From: Amycolatopsis orientalis DSM 43388
GTDB lineage: Bacteria; Actinomycetota; Actinomycetes; Mycobacteriales; Pseudonocardiaceae
NCBI RefSeq assembly: GCF_000411975.1
Contig: NZ_ASXG01000032.1
Coordinates: forward strand, 1 to 54,949
Length of the DNA stretch: 54,949 nt
Reading direction: 5' to 3'
The notes below the pieces were generated by a model. That model searched no databases, had not been told where the DNA came from, and saw only the letters and a program-made list of their open reading frames with translations. This document shows positions 51,656-54,949 of the stretch, piece by piece (positions within the stretch are counted from its first letter, which is position 1; each line of letters starts with the position of its first letter). A program made the position numbers and the translations under genes.

Positions 51656-52501
51656 TCAGCGCAGGAGGCCCCACTCGCGCAGCTGAGCCGCGTTGTGGTG
51701 CAGGGCCGCGACGGGCCGGCGGTCCAGGCTCATGTCCTCGACCGAGACCCAGCCGGCGTAGCCGCGTCGCTCGATGAGGCCGAGCACCTGGGGGACGTCG
51801 ACTTCGCCGTCCTCGAGCGGTGTCCAGCCCGCTCGCCATCCGCCGCCTGGCGAGCGGAAGTGCGCGGCGTTCTTCAGGTGCACGTGCCCGAGGTAGTCGC
51901 CGAGCAGGTCGAGCGCGATCTCGTGCGCCTCGTAGCCTTCGAAGACCAGATTGCCGAGGTCGTAGATCACCCCGACGTGCGCGGGGTCGAAGCGCGAGAC
52001 CACCCGGTGCGCGAGCGAGGCGCTGGGGCAGATGGTGTTGTGGTGGATCTCCAGCAGCGCGCGGATTCCGGCCGCGCGGGCGGCGGCCTCGATTTCCGCG
52101 AAGAACGCGACGGTCCGTTCGAAAAGCTCCGAATAGGACAGTCGGGTCCGGGAGATTCTCGGCGCCTGCACGCGAAATTGCGGAGCACCCGCGGCTTGCG
52201 CCAGCTCGCACACGAGCCGGAGCATCGCGCTGTCGCCCACCTCGAGGTAGGGGGCCAGGCCGATCACGTCGAGTCCGGCCGCGCGCGTTTCGCGCGCGGC
52301 CGCCTCCGTCGCCGGCACGTCCAGCGGGAGGGTGGCGCGGTGGCCGACCAGGTACGGGTGCGCGGGTCGGGGGTCGCGGACGCTGCCGGGGCGCGGCTCG
52401 ACCCGCCATTCGATCCCGCCGAACCCCGCGGCGCGGACCTGGTCGATGCATTCGCGGGGGTCCACGGTGGGCAGGCAGATGGTGGCGACGCCGAACTTCA
52501 C
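51656..52501 (-). CDS. Sugar phosphate isomerase/epimerase family TIM-barrel protein
   Basis: A 281-residue AP endonuclease 2-like TIM barrel. Candidate metal ligands are spread as usual: FGGIEWRVE, ALLEIHHNTI, HVGVIYDLGN, LGHVHLKNAA and WVSVEDMS. Family members isomerise sugars or inositols, or dehydrate keto-inositols and 3-dehydroshikimate. The GTG start overlaps the upstream SDR stop (GTGA). With an SDR and an ACS-type transporter it suggests degradation of a polyol, sugar acid or shikimate-like compound; that is an inference. Confidence 0.88.
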   Translation of the reverse strand: MKFGVATICLPTVDPRECIDQVRAAGFGGIEWRVEPRPGSVRDPRPAHPYLVGHRATLPLDVPATEAAARETRAAGLDVIGLAPYLEVGDSAMLRLVCELAQAAGAPQFRVQAPRISRTRLSYSELFERTVAFFAEIEAAARAAGIRALLEIHHNTICPSASLAHRVVSRFDPAHVGVIYDLGNLVFEGYEAHEIALDLLGDYLGHVHLKNAAHFRSPGGGWRAGWTPLEDGEVDVPQVLGLIERRGYAGWVSVEDMSLDRRPVAALHHNAAQLREWGLLR

Positions 52502-53298
52502 GGCCGGCCCGCGTGTGCGACGGCGAGCGGGGTCTGCGGGAGCGGGGCGAGCTGCGCGCCGCCGCAGACGTGCAGGACCTCGCCGGTGATGAACGACGCC
52601 GCGGGCGAGGCCAGGAAAGCGACGGCCTCGGCGACGTCCCGGGGTTCGGCCATCCGCGGCATCGGCGTGATGGCCCGGTACTCCGCGGTCAGGCGGCGGA
52701 TCTGCTCTTCGTCGCGGTCGTAGGCGGTGAAGTCGGACAGGATGAAGCTGGGCGCGACCGCGTTCGCGGTGACGTTGTGCTTCCCGAGCTCGGGGGCGAG
52801 GGAGCGGGTCAGGCCGACGATCCCGGCTTTCATGGTGGTGTAGGCGACCGGTCCGCCGGAGACCCAATTGCGCGAGGCGATGTTCACCACCGCCCCGCTG
52901 TGCTGCTCCTTGAAGAACTCCAGCGCCCTGCTGACGAGGAACGCCGGGCCGCGCAGGTTCACGTCGCTCATCAGGTCCCAGTCCCGCGGGGACAGTTCGG
53001 CGAGCGTGGAGCGGCGGTTCACGGCCGCGTTGTTGACGATGACGTCGATCCGGCCGAAGCGCCTGCCGACGTAGGCGATCAGCTCCTCGATCGACTCGAC
53101 GGACCCGAGGTCCGCGCCGACGCCGACCGCGGGCGGGGCGAACCTGGCGCGCAGATCGGCGGCGGTCGCGTCCGCCGCGTCCGCTTTGACGTCGGCGAGC
53201 ACGACGGCGACGCCGTCTTCGAGCAGGCGTTCGGCGATCGCGGCGCCCAGTTTTCCCGCTGCTCCGGTGACAATGGCGACCCGGTCGGGTTCAGGCAT
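52498..53298 (-). CDS. SDR-family oxidoreductase
   Basis: A 266-residue classical SDR with TGAAGKLG (residues 11-18; the usual I of GIG is L), NNAAVN in place of NNAG, NIASRNW, the catalytic pair in YTTMKAG, and SFITGEVLHVCGG at the end. It oxidises or reduces an alcohol/ketone with NAD(P). It overlaps the upstream hydrolase by eight bases and the downstream isomerase by four, so all are translationally coupled. Confidence 0.92.
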   Translation of the reverse strand: MPEPDRVAIVTGAAGKLGAAIAERLLEDGVAVVLADVKADAADATAADLRARFAPPAVGVGADLGSVESIEELIAYVGRRFGRIDVIVNNAAVNRRSTLAELSPRDWDLMSDVNLRGPAFLVSRALEFFKEQHSGAVVNIASRNWVSGGPVAYTTMKAGIVGLTRSLAPELGKHNVTANAVAPSFILSDFTAYDRDEEQIRRLTAEYRAITPMPRMAEPRDVAEAVAFLASPAASFITGEVLHVCGGAQLAPLPQTPLAVAHAGRP

Positions 53299-54076
53299 GG
53301 GGTGCTTCCTTTTCTTCCGGACAGGACAGGAATTCGGCGATCGCGGCCACGACGTCTCCCGGGTGCTCGTGGTGCGTCCAATGCCCGCCGGGCAGCACGG
53401 TGATCGTGGCGGCGGGGAGGAGGTCGCGGGCCAGTCGGGCGCGTTCGTCGTTGCGGTAGATCGCGAGCAGCGGGACGGCAAAGCCGGCGAAGAATTCCTT
53501 CGCCTGAGATTGGAAGTGCAGCGCCCCGGGGCCGAAAGCGAAGTCGATGAACAGGTCGCGGACGGCCGCCGGGGCAGCGGCGACCAGGTCGCCGGTGTCG
53601 GGGAGCAGGGGACTGGGTCCGTGGTCCGCGAAGTGTTCGCGGGCGACCGCAGCCGGGTCCTCGCGCCGGAGCCGCTCGGCGATCCCCTCGATGCGGGCCC
53701 GGTCCTCGTCTGGAAGCCCGAACGCCGGATCGATCGCGACCAGCGCGGCCACCGATTCCGGTTCGCGGCGGGCGAGGAAGGCGGCGACCTCGCTGCCCGC
53801 GGAATGGGCGACCAGCACCACCCGGCCGAGACCGAGCCGGTGCACCAGTGCGCGCACGTCCGCCGCCACGTCCGGCAGCCGCATGCCCGGCCCGGGCCGG
53901 GACTCGCCGTGCCCGCGCAGGTCCACGAGCACGACCGGCGCGATCCGTCGCAGGCCGGGCAGCACGGGACGCCAGTCCGAGCGGGAACGCGCCCAGCCGT
54001 GGACGAGCACGAACGTGAACGGCGCCCCTTCCGGTCCGGGCACCCGCTCGAAAGCAGGCTCGATGATCGCGGTCAT
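53291..54076 (-). CDS. Alpha/beta hydrolase
   Basis: A 261-residue serine hydrolase. The oxyanion-hole segment LVHGWARSRSDW, DLRGHGESRPG, nucleophile elbow VAHSAGS (Ser92) and C-terminal GGHWTHHEHP (catalytic His) are all present. It is an esterase, lactonase or C-C hydrolase; the substrate is unknown. First gene of a four-gene operon and divergent from the LysR gene, with 110 bases between their start codons. Confidence 0.93.
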   Translation of the reverse strand: MTAIIEPAFERVPGPEGAPFTFVLVHGWARSRSDWRPVLPGLRRIAPVVLVDLRGHGESRPGPGMRLPDVAADVRALVHRLGLGRVVLVAHSAGSEVAAFLARREPESVAALVAIDPAFGLPDEDRARIEGIAERLRREDPAAVAREHFADHGPSPLLPDTGDLVAAAPAAVRDLFIDFAFGPGALHFQSQAKEFFAGFAVPLLAIYRNDERARLARDLLPAATITVLPGGHWTHHEHPGDVVAAIAEFLSCPEEKEAPHA

Positions 54077-54129
54077 GCCGTCCTTCCCGCTCGTCTGTGC
54101 GTGGGGACGATCCTGCGTGGCCAGCAGCT

Positions 54130-54175
54130 ATAGATCAAATGCCTATCTGCCGCCCTGGGCATGCCTTGGAGGCAT
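54130..54175. promoter_or_regulatory. LysR-type operator region
   Basis: ATGCC-TTGGA-GGCAT (54161-54175) is a dyad with the T-N11-A spacing typical of LysR-family sites, 12 bases before the LysR start codon. A second, looser dyad ATAG-N9-CTAT (54130-54146) lies nearer the hydrolase gene and includes another ATGCCT (54139-54144). Together they fit the recognition/activation site pair of a LysR regulator. Confidence 0.55.
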
Positions 54176-54186
54176 ATGCTCGGCTC

Positions 54187-54949
54187 ATGCTGGAGCTGCG
54201 CCACCTCGACTATTTCCGCGCTGTCGCCGAGTACGGGTCGATCTCGCGCGCCGCGGCGGCCCTGCACGTCACTCAGCCGACCCTGAGCAGGCAGATCGCG
54301 CAGCTGGAGAAGGCGCTCGGGCATCAGCTGCTGCGGCGCACCGCGACCGGCACCGAGCTGACCGCGGCCGGCGAGGGCCTGCGCGAGCACCTGCTGTCCA
54401 TTTTCGAGCTGGTCGACCGGGTCCCCGAGGTCCTCCAGGCCGCGGCCGGCGCACGGCGCCTCGTCCACCTGGGAGTCCCGTCGGGGATCCCGGCCGGCTG
54501 GATCGAGTCCTACCTGAACGCGGTGCGCGAGGCCGCGCCGGAGATCCATTTCGCGATCGTCGAAGCCACGAGCGAGGAACAGCGCCGGCTGCTGCTGAAC
54601 GGATTGCTGGACCTGAGCCTCGTGCACAGCCAGCCGCCCGAGCTCCACAAGGAACTTCTTTTCCGGCAGCGACTCGGCTGCGTCTTCCGCGAGGGCTCCG
54701 GGCCCCGCGACCGGGACCAGCTCGATGTCACCGACCTGGACGGGCTGCGCGTCATGGCCCACTCCGCCAAGAGCGAGGAGGCCAGCCTGCGCGCGGCGGC
54801 GACCGCGGCCGGAATCGAAGTCGACTGGCTGTTCCGCGCTTTCTCCGAGCACAGCGAACTGATCGCCACCAGCTCAGGGGCCGACACGGTGCTGATAGCG
54901 GTACCTTCTTTCATGGCTGGGACCTCCGGGGAACGCTTCTGGTGCTTGT
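54187..54949 (+). CDS. LysR-family regulator (3' end outside window)
   Basis: 254 codons are visible and the frame runs off the right edge. The N-terminal winged helix is textbook: MLELRHLDYFRAVAEYGSIS, then AAAALHVTQPTLSRQIAQLE and LGHQLLRRTATGTELTAAGE. The effector domain follows (RLVHLGVPSGIPAG, LLLNGLLDLSLVHSQPPE, a CVFREGSGP loop, AGIEVDWLFRAFSEHSELIA). Normal length is about 290-310 residues, so 40-50 are missing. It probably controls the divergent hydrolase-SDR-isomerase-transporter operon. Confidence 0.93.
   Translation, partial: MLELRHLDYFRAVAEYGSISRAAAALHVTQPTLSRQIAQLEKALGHQLLRRTATGTELTAAGEGLREHLLSIFELVDRVPEVLQAAAGARRLVHLGVPSGIPAGWIESYLNAVREAAPEIHFAIVEATSEEQRRLLLNGLLDLSLVHSQPPELHKELLFRQRLGCVFREGSGPRDRDQLDVTDLDGLRVMAHSAKSEEASLRAAATAAGIEVDWLFRAFSEHSELIATSSGADTVLIAVPSFMAGTSGERFWCL

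Noticed and set aside
47142..52451. Very long open frames on the strand opposite real genes (for example 47142-52451 minus and 49121-52723 plus)
   Set aside because: They run across several well-supported genes, have Arg/Pro/Gly/Ala-rich low-complexity translations without any domain, and arise because high third-position GC removes stop codons in other frames.

Overview
The window is uniformly GC-rich with the very strong third-position G/C bias of an actinomycete. Gene content (SARP-type regulator beside a DUF4097 protein, P450, a short-chain Z-prenyl synthase like that of mycobacteria, many TetR/GntR regulators, acyl-CoA catabolic genes) suggests Pseudonocardiaceae, perhaps an Amycolatopsis-like organism. 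The genus is an inference. No rRNA, tRNA, CRISPR array, insertion sequence, integrase or phage gene is visible. The window is almost entirely catabolic and accessory genes, each block with its own regulator.

Layout. (1) 1-8287, minus strand: a tightly coupled nine-gene acyl-CoA operon (two acyl-CoA dehydrogenases, CoA-ester lyase, reductase, two hot-dog hydratases, thiolase, fused CoA-transferase, enoyl-CoA hydratase running off the left edge), with a divergent GntR/FCD regulator at 8510. (2) 9264-13939: amidase, then an FAD oxidoreductase/membrane protein pair and a TetR gene; a perfect 18-bp inverted repeat flanks the promoter of the pair. (3) 13953-16906: a P450 and a DUF4097 protein, each preceded by three heptamers at exact 11-bp spacing (a SARP-type site). 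Between them lies a SARP-like gene that has lost most of its middle. (4) 17143-21091: CocE-type hydrolase, cyclase-family amidohydrolase and fumarylacetoacetase-family protein, divergent from a TetR gene with two matching operators. (5) 21213-24111: prenyl diphosphate synthase, DUF1905 protein, secreted beta-propeller/PKD protein. (6) 24221-25134: a deletion scar joining two 5'-truncated, back-to-back genes (MFS transporter and CoA-lyase).

(7) 25202-48926 is the most interesting part. It holds a GntR/FCD regulator, thioesterase, two alpha-methylacyl-CoA racemase-type genes, AraC regulator, MaoC hydratase, two AMP-forming ligases, acyl-CoA dehydrogenase, MHS-type transporter, a Cys-nucleophile hydrolase, XRE and TetR regulators, an NTF2-like protein, a nitronate-monooxygenase-type flavoprotein, an aldehyde dehydrogenase and an SDR. 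It ends in a three-gene set (zinc-ribbon protein, HyuA, HyuB) resembling the ATP-dependent acetone/acetophenone carboxylases, directly behind a CoA ligase. Seven AT-rich motifs, three sharing the exact 9-mer ATATAAAAT, sit in front of nearly every transcription unit here, including the GntR gene itself. This suggests one local regulon for a ketone- or branched-acid-degrading island. The substrate cannot be read from sequence.

(8) 49188-54949: an LtrA-family membrane protein, then a four-gene minus-strand operon (alpha/beta hydrolase, SDR, TIM-barrel isomerase, MFS transporter) divergent from a LysR gene that runs off the right edge.
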